From NCBI RefSeq assembly GCF_040760075.1, contig NZ_CP142884.1, positions 4,216,001-4,280,000 on the forward strand: DNA of 64,000 nt, in the 5' to 3' direction. Under the pieces are notes generated by a model that was given only the letters and a program-made list of their open reading frames with translations, did not search any database and had not been told where the DNA came from. Position 1 is the stretch's first letter, and the number at the start of each line of letters is the position of its first letter. Shown piece by piece: positions 43,628 to 52,623 of this stretch. The position numbers and the translations under genes are program-made. Source of the stretch: Sphingobacterium sp. R2. Its GTDB lineage: Bacteria > Bacteroidota > Bacteroidia > Sphingobacteriales > Sphingobacteriaceae.

Positions 43628-44689
43628 ATGAATAAAAAATCGATCATTTACCTTCTTTTGGCCTGCGCTGTTTTTGGAGGTGGATACTTTCTGGTTACTG
43701 CTAAAAAAGACAAAGAGGGAACCGATAAGCCGAGGGAGAAAAAAGATGTTCCAGTGCCGGCACAGGCGATCATTGCCAAATCTTCTGTCGCCGATAGATC
43801 GATCAATCTTTCGGGAAGCATTGACGCAGAAGAGCAGGTCGAGGTCAGAAGTGAAGTCAATGGTCGAATCACCAAAATATATTTTGCAGAAGGGCAGCGT
43901 GTCAGGCAGGGTGAACCTTTGATCAAGATTGATGATATAGAACTGCAGGCACAATTAAGACAATCCCAAACGACCAATCAGCTCAATGCAGAAAATGAAC
44001 GTCGAGCCAAATTGCTGTTGCAAAAAGGCGCTATCAGTCAAGAGGAATTTGATATTGCCAGTGCGGCCTTAAAAACTTCTGCCGCACAGATTCAGTTGAT
44101 CCAGGCACAAATATCAAAGACTACCATAAGGGCGCCATTTAGCGGAATGATTGGATTACGGAATATCTCTGTAGGAGCCATTGTCTCGCCCACCACGCTG
44201 ATCACAAATCTGGTCAAGGACAACTTGGTAAAAATCACCTTCGCAGTCCCCGAAAAATACAGCAGTATCGTTAAAGTAAATATGCCGATCGAGTTTAGTG
44301 TCGCCAATGACCCAACCGTCATGAAAGCAACTATCTACGCTGTAGAACCTCAAGTATCACTTAACACCAGGACACTTACAGTCAGAGCCCGCGCAAACAA
44401 CGAGCAGGGAAAATTGAAAGTAGGATCATTTGTTAACGTGAGCGTTCCAATCGAGGTAGAAAACGATGCGATATCCATCCCAACAGAAGCCATCGTACCT
44501 GTTCAGGACGGAAAAAAAGTGTTTATAGTACAGCATGGCCTAGCCAAAGAAGTGAAGGTTGAAACGGGTGCACGTACAGACAAAGATATTGTCATTTTAT
44601 CTGGGATCAGTGCCGGTGACACCATTTTAACTACAGGTGTCCTGTCGTTAAAGGATGGATCAAAAGTTAAGGTATCACTAGCTAACTAA
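43628..44689 (+). CDS. RND efflux periplasmic adaptor (HlyD/AcrA family)
   Basis: Links an RND pump to the outer-membrane channel. N-terminal anchor (SIIYLLLACAVFGGGYFLV), barrel-sandwich halves VEVRSEVNGRITKIYFAEGQRVRQGEPL and TIRAPFSGMIGLRNISVGAIVSPTT around a short helical hairpin, then beta-barrel and membrane-proximal domains. 353 residues. First gene of a three-gene operon (spacing 6 and 7 bases). No regulator gene is next to it. Drug or dye export is inferred. Confidence 0.93.
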   Translation: MNKKSIIYLLLACAVFGGGYFLVTAKKDKEGTDKPREKKDVPVPAQAIIAKSSVADRSINLSGSIDAEEQVEVRSEVNGRITKIYFAEGQRVRQGEPLIKIDDIELQAQLRQSQTTNQLNAENERRAKLLLQKGAISQEEFDIASAALKTSAAQIQLIQAQISKTTIRAPFSGMIGLRNISVGAIVSPTTLITNLVKDNLVKITFAVPEKYSSIVKVNMPIEFSVANDPTVMKATIYAVEPQVSLNTRTLTVRARANNEQGKLKVGSFVNVSVPIEVENDAISIPTEAIVPVQDGKKVFIVQHGLAKEVKVETGARTDKDIVILSGISAGDTILTTGVLSLKDGSKVKVSLAN

Positions 44690-44695
44690 CTGAGC

Positions 44696-47600
44696 ATGAA
44701 TTTATCTGCTATCTTTATTAAACGCCCGGTTTTAACTATTGTCGTCAATATAACCATTATATTGTTTGGCTACATTGGTTTTAGCTTTTTGGGCGTCCGC
44801 GAATACCCCTCCATTGACCCGGCTATTGTTTCTGTTAGAACAAACTATGCGGGTGCAAATCCAGATATCATTGAATCTCAGATTACCGAACCGCTGGAAA
44901 AAGCCATCAACTCCATTGATGGCATCCGGAATATATCATCCTCCAGTAACCAGGGGTCCAGTAACATCACCATCGAGTTTGGTCTGCAGAAAAATCTTGA
45001 AGAAGCGGCAAATGATGTCCGTGATAAGGTATCTCAGGCCATCCGAAGCTTGCCTCAGGATATCGATGCTCCGCCAGTGGTTTCCAAAGCCGATGCCGAC
45101 TCCGATCCTATTATCACGTTGACGCTGCAAAGTGAAACGCGCGATAAACTTTCGCTGAGCGACTACGCCGAAAATGTGATCTCAGAAAGACTACAGACAA
45201 TTCCAGGTGTCAGCAGTACCCAAATTTACGGTCAGAAGCGCTACGCGATGCGCTTATGGCTCAACCCCGACCGTATGGCTGCTTATGGTATCACCGCTTC
45301 TGATATCCGCACGGCACTGAATAATCAAAACGTTGAATTGCCTTCTGGAAAAATTGTTGGAAATACCACGGAGCTCACTGTAAAAACCGTAGGAAACCTT
45401 TCTACACCCGAACAGTTTAATGCTATCGTTCTGAAAGCCGATAGCAGCCGTATTGTCAAATTCATCGACATTGGCCGGGCAGAAATAGATGCCGAAAATC
45501 TGGAAACAAAAATGGTCAGCAATGGGAAGCAATTGGTTGGTATAGCAATTATTCCTCAACCCGGCACAAACTACCTCGATATTGCCAATAATTTTTATAA
45601 AATGCTCGATCAGATCAAGGAAGATCTACCCCAAGATATTATCCTTAACATAGCTTCTGACAACACTACATTTATTAAAAAATCTGTTGAGGAAGTCGCC
45701 GAGACACTGCTGATTTCAATTATCTTGGTCACCTTAATTATTTACTTTTTCTTCCGCGACTGGGGTATCGCATTACGGCCTCTTCTGGATATTCCCGTCT
45801 CATTGATTGCAACATTTTTTATTATGTACATGTTCGGATTTTCGATTAATGTGCTTACTCTGCTTGCGATTGTACTCGCGACAGGTCTTGTCGTCGACGA
45901 TGGGATTGTAGTGACGGAAAATATTTTTAAGAAAGTGGAAGAAGGTATGTCTCCCATAGAAGCTGCTTTGAAGGGCTCAAAGGAAATCTTCTTTGCCGTT
46001 ATCTCGATTTCAATCACACTTGCAGCGGTATTCTTACCTGTTATATTTCTTGAAGGCTTTGTGGGTCGGTTGTTCCGCGAATTTGGAGTCGTTATCGCTT
46101 CGGCCGTATTAGTTTCTGCGTTTGTTTCCCTGACGCTCACCCCTATGCTCAATGCCTATCTTATCAAAGGTGGTGGACACAAAAAAACAAAATTTTATAA
46201 TTGGACCGAACCCATGTTTGTCAAGATGAACAAGGGGTATGCTAATGCCCTTGACAAATTCATGAAATTCAAATGGATCAGCTTTCCGATCCTAATCATC
46301 TGTTTTGTGGTTATTGGAATCCTTTTTTCGTCCATTAAAAAAGAAACTGCACCTTATGATGACCGAAGTAATATCTCTGTCAATGTAACAGGTCCAGAAG
46401 GTGCTACCTACGAATATATGGATCGTTATATGCAGGAACTGGACAAACTCGTGTATGATTCAATTCCGGAGAATAAAATCAGTCTCAACATCACTTCACC
46501 TGGCTTCGGAGCAGCGTCCGTCAATTCTGGACGTATTCGGATGACGTTAGTTGACCCCAGTGAGCGCCAGAAATCCCAGGATGATATTGCGAAGGAATTG
46601 ACCAAATGGACTAAACAATACGATGCTGTTCGGGTCAATGTATCACAGTCGCCCACAATATCCATGAATCGTAGAGGTGGGTTACCTGTGCAATATATTA
46701 TCCAAGCACAGAATTTTGAAAAACTTCAGGAAAAAATACCGCAATTTATGAATGAGGTCAACAACGATCCCACGTTCTCAACAACAGATATCAACCTCAA
46801 GTTCAACAAGCCAGAGCTTCATGTTGAAATTGACCGGCTAAAGGCGCTAAGCCTAGGCGTCTCTGTACTGGATGTTTCGCAATCCTTACAATTGTTGCTG
46901 AGCGGTCAACGATTTGCCTATTTTATGCGCGACGGAAAACAATATCAAGTTATTGGCCAGGTTGAGAATGACCGTCGGGCGACTCCAACGGATCTTTCTT
47001 CCATCTATGTACGCAATAACATGGGGCAGCTTATCCAATTGGACAACGTTGTCAGCGTGAAAGAAGAAAGTAGTCCACCCCAACTCTATCACAACAACCG
47101 TTATATGTCCGCTACCGTTTCCGCAGGCCTGGCTCCTGGTATGAGTATGAGCGACGGTATTGCTGCAATGGATCGGATAAAGGAAAAAGTACTCGATCAG
47201 AGCTTTACTACCGACCTTAGCGGTGAATCGCGTGATTTTATTGAAAGTAGCTCCAATACCCTATTTGCATTTGGTCTGGCTCTATTACTAATCTACTTGA
47301 TCTTAGCGGCTCAATTTGAAAGCTTCCTTGATCCTTTTATCATCATTCTGACTGTTCCCATGGCTGTAGCCGGTGCACTGATCAGTTTATGGTTATTTGA
47401 TCAGACCTGGAATATCTTCAGTCAGATCGGAACGATTATGCTGATCGGACTCGTCACCAAAAATGGTATCCTGATTGTTGAATTTGCCAACCAGATGCGA
47501 GAAGAGGGAATGGAAAAATTTGAAGCCATTATGCATGCAGCCGAATCCCGGCTTAGACCGATCTTAATGACCAGTTTGGCCATTGCGCTCGGCGCATTGC

Positions 47601-47779
47601 CAATTGCGATGTCGCTCGGCGCTGCTTCGACCAGCAGAATTGGGATGGGGGTAGTAATTGTCGGAGGCACCATATTTTCGCTTATTCTGACCTTATTCAT
47701 CATCCCGGCAATTTATTATATGTGGTCGCGACAAAAAAAGCATAGACCAGAATTTGATAACATTAAAAGCTACGAATAA
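44696..47779 (+). CDS. RND efflux transporter permease (AcrB/HAE1 family)
   Basis: Proton-driven inner-membrane pump. 1027 residues with 12 helices and two large periplasmic loops. Proton-relay residues are present: LATGLVVDDGIVVTENIFK (Asp-Asp of helix 4) and GLVTKNGILIVEFANQ (Lys of helix 10). N-terminus FIKRPVLTIVVNITIILFG is typical of the family. Intact. Second gene of the efflux operon. Confidence 0.96.
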   Translation: MNLSAIFIKRPVLTIVVNITIILFGYIGFSFLGVREYPSIDPAIVSVRTNYAGANPDIIESQITEPLEKAINSIDGIRNISSSSNQGSSNITIEFGLQKNLEEAANDVRDKVSQAIRSLPQDIDAPPVVSKADADSDPIITLTLQSETRDKLSLSDYAENVISERLQTIPGVSSTQIYGQKRYAMRLWLNPDRMAAYGITASDIRTALNNQNVELPSGKIVGNTTELTVKTVGNLSTPEQFNAIVLKADSSRIVKFIDIGRAEIDAENLETKMVSNGKQLVGIAIIPQPGTNYLDIANNFYKMLDQIKEDLPQDIILNIASDNTTFIKKSVEEVAETLLISIILVTLIIYFFFRDWGIALRPLLDIPVSLIATFFIMYMFGFSINVLTLLAIVLATGLVVDDGIVVTENIFKKVEEGMSPIEAALKGSKEIFFAVISISITLAAVFLPVIFLEGFVGRLFREFGVVIASAVLVSAFVSLTLTPMLNAYLIKGGGHKKTKFYNWTEPMFVKMNKGYANALDKFMKFKWISFPILIICFVVIGILFSSIKKETAPYDDRSNISVNVTGPEGATYEYMDRYMQELDKLVYDSIPENKISLNITSPGFGAASVNSGRIRMTLVDPSERQKSQDDIAKELTKWTKQYDAVRVNVSQSPTISMNRRGGLPVQYIIQAQNFEKLQEKIPQFMNEVNNDPTFSTTDINLKFNKPELHVEIDRLKALSLGVSVLDVSQSLQLLLSGQRFAYFMRDGKQYQVIGQVENDRRATPTDLSSIYVRNNMGQLIQLDNVVSVKEESSPPQLYHNNRYMSATVSAGLAPGMSMSDGIAAMDRIKEKVLDQSFTTDLSGESRDFIESSSNTLFAFGLALLLIYLILAAQFESFLDPFIIILTVPMAVAGALISLWLFDQTWNIFSQIGTIMLIGLVTKNGILIVEFANQMREEGMEKFEAIMHAAESRLRPILMTSLAIALGALPIAMSLGAASTSRIGMGVVIVGGTIFSLILTLFIIPAIYYMWSRQKKHRPEFDNIKSYE

Positions 47780-47786
47780 TTAAAAC

Positions 47787-49088
47787 ATGAAGAGAAATTT
47801 CACCCTACTACTATGGCTTTGCTCCATCATGTTTCAAGCTCGTGCCCAAGCGATATTGACCTTGGAAGATGCGCTAAAAACAACGTTGAGCAATAACTTC
47901 AATATTCTTTTGGCTAAAAATGACAACAACATTGATATCGAGAATACCAGTTTAGGAAGCGCTGGCATGCTTCCCGCAGTAACCGGTACATTTAACAGAA
48001 GTAATTCGGTCCAGAACTCAAGACAGGTTAGGGCCGATGGACAGGTACAGCAGGTTTCCAATGCAAAAAATGACAATATGTCGTATGGCGTTAACTTAAA
48101 CTGGACAGTATTTGACGGACTGGGTATGTTTGCGCGTAGGGATCGATTTAAAGAAATACAGCGTCAGGGCGAGGCTGAGATAAGATATGAGGTCACTACG
48201 CAACTCAGTGAAGTCATGGCCACCTATTATAATCTTGTGCAGCAAAAACGATTGATAAACGCATTAGATACAACCATTACACTTTCTCAATATCGGGTTA
48301 CTCTGGCCGAAAATCGCCTGCAGATCGGAAAAGGTTCCAAGCTTGATCTGCTGAATGCTAAAGTCGATCTGAATACCGATCAGACAAACCTGCTTAGACA
48401 GCTCGAAAGCTTTAAAAACACCAAGACATACCTCAACCAATTGATGACAAGAGATTTGAGTCTAGACTTTGACGTTGAAGATGAAATGAAACTGGATACG
48501 GATCTTAAACTGGGTAATCTCATCGAAATTGCTGATCAACAAAATCCTCAAATTCAGCTTGCCATCATCAACAACCGCGTCGCCGAACTCAACCTAAAGG
48601 CAGTAAAAGCCGAACGTTATCCCAAAATTGGTTTAAATAGTGGGTATAATTGGAACGAATCTCACTCCTCACTTGGTTTCTCTACAGAAAATAAAAATAG
48701 AGGGCTCACCTACGGTGTATCGGCGTCCCTGAACATATTCAACGGCTTTTTGCAAAATAGAAACGAGCGTATCGCCAAATTTCAGATTAAAAGTTCTGAA
48801 ATACAGATCAAACAGCAAAAACAAGATATACAGGCTCAAGTAAGAACTTTGTTTCAAACCTACATTACCAACATCGAATTGGCCAATGTAGAACGGAAAA
48901 ATGAGGAACTGGCAAAAGAAAATTTAAACATCACCATGGATAAATTTCGCATCGGTACCATCACGACCTTGGAAGTAAGAACGGCGCAGCTAAATTACAT
49001 CAATGCAATGACACGTAGCTATACGGCACAATACGATGCTAAAGTGTCGGAAATACGACTAAAGGAATTGACAGGAGAAGCATACTAA
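47787..49088 (+). CDS. TolC-family outer membrane efflux channel
   Basis: Outer membrane factor completing the tripartite pump. Signal peptide of about 20 residues ending ARAQ, then two OEP repeats: ILTLEDALKTTLSNNFNI and TTQLSEVMATYYNLVQQ, with KGSKLDLLNAKVDLNTDQ and KFRIGTITTLEVRTAQLNYI. 433 residues, normal length. Third gene of the operon. Confidence 0.95.
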   Translation: MKRNFTLLLWLCSIMFQARAQAILTLEDALKTTLSNNFNILLAKNDNNIDIENTSLGSAGMLPAVTGTFNRSNSVQNSRQVRADGQVQQVSNAKNDNMSYGVNLNWTVFDGLGMFARRDRFKEIQRQGEAEIRYEVTTQLSEVMATYYNLVQQKRLINALDTTITLSQYRVTLAENRLQIGKGSKLDLLNAKVDLNTDQTNLLRQLESFKNTKTYLNQLMTRDLSLDFDVEDEMKLDTDLKLGNLIEIADQQNPQIQLAIINNRVAELNLKAVKAERYPKIGLNSGYNWNESHSSLGFSTENKNRGLTYGVSASLNIFNGFLQNRNERIAKFQIKSSEIQIKQQKQDIQAQVRTLFQTYITNIELANVERKNEELAKENLNITMDKFRIGTITTLEVRTAQLNYINAMTRSYTAQYDAKVSEIRLKELTGEAY

Positions 49089-49164
49089 AATTACGGCTTG
49101 TAACCCACTCGTTTTAGAGACAAAACAAAAGCCAATTTTGCCAATAAGCAAGATGTAATCATAC

Positions 49165-49199
49165 AAAACGGAGGCTCCTAAATAGGAGCCTCCGTTTTT
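49165..49199. terminator. Bidirectional terminator after the efflux operon
   Basis: Stem AAAACGGAGGCTCCTA / TAGGAGCCTCCGTTTT, also serving the convergent small gene at 49205. Confidence 0.9.
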
Positions 49200-49204
49200 A
49201 TTAC

Positions 49205-49471
49205 TTAATAATCAATGGCTATAATAGACTTTAATGGTATTAAAATCCCACTTTTAATCTGAATATATCTATCAGTCAACGACCACACCGTGGTCTCAAT
49301 ACGTTTTGGTCCGGAATCTGTCTGAAAGGCAATTTCGGTTTTGGATTTAAACTCATTTCCCAACCGAAGTGCACCTTTCAATTTATCCATAAAGGTCGCA
49401 GTCTTATCTTCAATCGCCGGGATAAATTTAAATTGAGGAATTTCCTCTTTAGCTATTAGTTGTCCAACCAT
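49205..49471 (-). CDS. Small conserved protein, function unknown
   Basis: 88 residues with no signal peptide. The end VWSLTDRYIQIKSGILIPLKSI looks like a short beta fold with a PH-like or bPH_2 character, but I cannot assign a family. The shared terminator and clean start support it as a real gene; its neighbours give no hint of role. Confidence 0.6.
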   Translation of the reverse strand: MVGQLIAKEEIPQFKFIPAIEDKTATFMDKLKGALRLGNEFKSKTEIAFQTDSGPKRIETTVWSLTDRYIQIKSGILIPLKSIIAIDY

Positions 49472-49725
49472 AATACGAGCATTTAATGTTTAACAATAGT
49501 ATTTGCGCTACATAATCAATAACGCTTTCAAGCCAATCTTATTTTATCTTCTTCTGCCATTGGCTTATCTAAATCTACCAATTCCAACTATAATAATCAA
49601 TATGCTAATAGAAAACTATCATTTATTTTACAATAAAAATACGTTTGTACCTTGGAGAGCGTTCGCGTTATCTGGATAGCGTGTCATTTCATCGTATAGG
49701 GATGGCACAAGTGATTCCAATTATC

Positions 49726-49733
49726 TATTTTTG
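49726..49733 (+). promoter_or_regulatory. -7 element of the thioesterase gene
   Basis: TATTTTTG, 17 bases before the ATG at 49751. Confidence 0.4.
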
Positions 49734-49750
49734 CGGAAAATATATGCTAT

Positions 49751-50476
49751 ATGGAACGATCTGTCTTCGAAAAAGAGTGGGAAATTAATTTCACCCAGTG
49801 CTACTCCAATGGTCGCATCCGTTTCTCCGATTTGTCTAATATCTTACAGCTCACCGCTGGAGAGCATGCCAATGTAGCGGGTTTTGGATTTAAAGAAATG
49901 GCTAAACATAACCAAACGTGGGTACTAAGCCGTATCCGAATTGAGATTGCGAGGTTACCCAAATGGATGGATATTGTCAAGGTCAAAACCTGGGTGCAGG
50001 AACTGGAAGGCGCACGCTCGACCAGAAATTTTGAAATTACAGTGAATGGGCAGACTTATGTGACAGCAAGCAGTTATTGGGCCGTCATCAATACAGTAAA
50101 AAGAAGTTCCGAAACACTGGCAATTTCGACCGAAGATTTTGTCACATATCCCGACCGTCCAGCCACTCAGCGGCCTTTTTCGAAGCTCGATATCTCCAGT
50201 ACGGTCAAAAATAGGGATGAATATATCGTAAAGCTCTCCGATCTCGATATTGTCAACCACGCTAACAATGTTAAATATCTCGACTGGTGTATGGATAGAT
50301 TGCCTATGGAACTTGTCTTAACCAATCAGATCCGGTCGTTGGAGATGAATTACCTTCGTGAACTACGTTATAACGATACAGTAGAAATCAATGGTGATTC
50401 TACCGATCAGGGATATTTTATGACGGTTACTAAACAGCAGCGGATCCATTTTGCCCTGGCAATCGAGACAAAATAA
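49751..50476 (+). CDS. Acyl-ACP thioesterase
   Basis: Releases fatty acids from acyl carrier protein; double hot-dog fold related to plant FatA/FatB. N-terminal EWEINFTQCYSNGRIRFSDLSNILQLTAGEHA, WVLSRIRIEIARLPKWMD and the second-half motif LSDLDIVNHANNVKYLDW, containing the Asn-x-His-x-Asn catalytic cluster. 241 residues, the usual bacterial length. Confidence 0.9.
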   Translation: MERSVFEKEWEINFTQCYSNGRIRFSDLSNILQLTAGEHANVAGFGFKEMAKHNQTWVLSRIRIEIARLPKWMDIVKVKTWVQELEGARSTRNFEITVNGQTYVTASSYWAVINTVKRSSETLAISTEDFVTYPDRPATQRPFSKLDISSTVKNRDEYIVKLSDLDIVNHANNVKYLDWCMDRLPMELVLTNQIRSLEMNYLRELRYNDTVEINGDSTDQGYFMTVTKQQRIHFALAIETK

Positions 50477-50499
50477 AAAGGAGACCATGGTCTCCTTTT
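50476..50499. terminator. Perfect palindromic bidirectional terminator
   Basis: A 24-base perfect palindrome from 50476 to 50499, with arms AAAAGGAGACCA and TGGTCTCCTTTT, between the thioesterase gene and the end of the eight-gene operon. Confidence 0.8.
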
Positions 50500-50521
50500 A
50501 TCTTTACTTTTCCAAGCTTTG

Positions 50522-51151
50522 TTAAGCAAATGCTTTGTCTCCTTTTTTGTATGGAAGATTACCATCAAATTTTCCGGGAATCTTCACATAGCGCAATGCC
50601 TTTGTACAGCCCAGTTCAGAGTTAAAGAAACCGGTCAACGTTAGCTGCTTAAACATGGTGAACCAATGAGGTGGATCATTATCCACATAATTGTACAATT
50701 CATTCTGTTTCTCTCTATTTTTCTCCCGAATATCTTTCTGATCTTCCGCCTGTTTTTTGTTGAACTCGTTCGCTTCTTTATCCAAGGCCGCCGCGACCGC
50801 CGTTCTATCTTCCGCCGAAAGTTCTAGGAATGGTTTCCCTTTTACTTCTTTCGATTTGTCGTCCAAACTGCCCAAGCCATCTAAAAACGCTTTTTGTTGC
50901 TTCTCTGTATAGCAGTCACGCACCATGACAGGGATAAAACTTCCTACCCCAGCTTCTTTCGCTCCCGGAGTGGCAGTTTTAGGTAAGATAGCTTCCGCTA
51001 GATCACCTAGCAAGTCGGTCGTCTTAGCTTCAAATAAGGCTTGCACATCTTTCGTTGCTGAACGTGTACAACCTTCCAAAAATAAATTAGCGCCAATAAC
51101 GGTACCTCCTAAAATTAAGGCAACCCGTTGTAATGCTTCTCTTCTATTCAT
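50522..51151 (-). CDS. Gluconate 2-dehydrogenase subunit 3-like protein
   Basis: Small partner of GMC-type membrane dehydrogenases. N-terminal RREALQRVALILGGTVIGANLF resembles a twin-arginine signal, and FLEGC supplies a possible lipidation Cys. DLAEAILPKTATPGAKEAGVGSF matches the PF13618 family, with KEVKGKPFLELSAEDRTAV later. 209 residues. Last gene of the operon, close to a Gfo/Idh/MocA gene and the GMC oxidoreductase. In glucoside 3-dehydrogenases this type is the small subunit; that role is inferred. Confidence 0.88.
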   Translation of the reverse strand: MNRREALQRVALILGGTVIGANLFLEGCTRSATKDVQALFEAKTTDLLGDLAEAILPKTATPGAKEAGVGSFIPVMVRDCYTEKQQKAFLDGLGSLDDKSKEVKGKPFLELSAEDRTAVAAALDKEANEFNKKQAEDQKDIREKNREKQNELYNYVDNDPPHWFTMFKQLTLTGFFNSELGCTKALRYVKIPGKFDGNLPYKKGDKAFA

Positions 51152-51170
51152 ACTACTAAATATCTTAATT

Positions 51171-52604
51171 TTAGAAATTATATTTCATTTCCCAACCTTG
51201 TCTGTAATTCCGTTTTACATACTGATTGACATGATCAAAGTTTGTAACGCGCATATTATTGTTATCCCAAAGCAATTTCAGGTTACGTCCAGGATATTTG
51301 CCATCGATGCGTAAATCAGCTCCTCTGATTGCCAAATTAGCCATCAATAAAGCTTCAGTCAACGGACCGGCGATCTCAAATGGCGAACTCACCTCTTTCT
51401 TACCGTATCCAGCCTGACAAGCTTCTACCCATTGTGCATAGTGTCCACTTTCTTGTCCGGGTACACGCGCATACTTTTGGGCAATTTGTTCTTTTCTCGA
51501 CGTTGGTAATAAACGTGCATTCTGTCCATAAGTATCAGCAAGGATTTTTCCCTTTGTACCGACAAGTAAGATACCATTACCACCATCACCAAAAATTTCG
51601 TTTGGACCTAATTCATCCGGACGAGCGGGCTGAATACCACCGTCCATCCAGTGTAATGTGACAGGGCCATTAGTACGCGGTGTTTTCGGGAATGTTAATG
51701 TTGCATGGCTTGACGGCGGACAGCTTTCCGGAAAATATCCGCGTTTGAACTCATCCACATATACCGAACCTACAGTTGCTTGTACATCCTGTACATAGGT
51801 AAGCCCTAAGGTACTGAAAGGCACTTCCAACAAGTGACAGCCCATATCGCCCAATGCACCGGTACCATAATCCCACCAGCCGCGCCAGTTGAAAGGCACC
51901 AATTTGTCGACATATTCTTTGTAAGGAGCAGTACCTAACCAAAGATCCCAATCCAGTTCTTTCGGAATCTCAGCTTTACCTGTAGGCCAAGCAATTCCCG
52001 AAGGCCATACTGGACGGTCTGTCCAACAATATACTGTATGTACATCACCAATAAGACCAGCTTCGTACCATTCACGGACAAAACGTGGTCCATCATTGGA
52101 TGCCCCTTGATTTCCCATTTGGGTAACTACTTTATATTTCTTTGCGGCATGCGTCAATGCTCTGGCTTCCCAAACATCGTGTGTCAGCGGTTTTTGAACA
52201 TACACGTGTTTACCTAACTGCATAGCTGCAAGCGCCTGAATTGCATGTTGGTGATCTGGAGTCGAAACAGAAACAGCTTCAATACGTTTGTGCTCCTTAT
52301 CCAGCATCTCGCGGTAGTCTTTATAATATTTTGCCTTCGGGTACCGTTTTAATGCACCGGCCGCACGACGGTCGTCCACATCACACAAGAAAGCCAGATC
52401 TGCTTTCCCTGAATCGTGAAACGCATTGATGTCGCTAAAACCTTTGCCTCCTACACCGATACCTGCTACTTGTAATTTGTCACTTGGAGCTGTAAAGCCA
52501 TTTCCGCCCAATACATGGCGAGGGACGATCATAAAAGCCGCCGCAGCGGTCGCGGCACTCTTTATAAAACCTCTTCTACTCGTCTTATTTGAGTTATTTT
52601 CCAT
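51171..52604 (-). CDS. Gfo/Idh/MocA oxidoreductase with twin-arginine signal
   Basis: NAD(P)-dependent sugar oxidoreductase family. Twin-arginine signal SRRGFIKSAATAAAAFMIV (Arg10-Arg11), so exported folded with its cofactor. Rossmann motif VAGIGVGGKGFSDI and VQKPLTHD, the family's Lys-Pro motif. 477 residues including the longer C-terminal domain typical of Bacteroidota secreted members. Nineteen bases separate it from each neighbour in the operon. Confidence 0.92.
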   Translation of the reverse strand: MENNSNKTSRRGFIKSAATAAAAFMIVPRHVLGGNGFTAPSDKLQVAGIGVGGKGFSDINAFHDSGKADLAFLCDVDDRRAAGALKRYPKAKYYKDYREMLDKEHKRIEAVSVSTPDHQHAIQALAAMQLGKHVYVQKPLTHDVWEARALTHAAKKYKVVTQMGNQGASNDGPRFVREWYEAGLIGDVHTVYCWTDRPVWPSGIAWPTGKAEIPKELDWDLWLGTAPYKEYVDKLVPFNWRGWWDYGTGALGDMGCHLLEVPFSTLGLTYVQDVQATVGSVYVDEFKRGYFPESCPPSSHATLTFPKTPRTNGPVTLHWMDGGIQPARPDELGPNEIFGDGGNGILLVGTKGKILADTYGQNARLLPTSRKEQIAQKYARVPGQESGHYAQWVEACQAGYGKKEVSSPFEIAGPLTEALLMANLAIRGADLRIDGKYPGRNLKLLWDNNNMRVTNFDHVNQYVKRNYRQGWEMKYNF

Positions 52605-52623
52605 TGTTATGAATCTTTAGCTG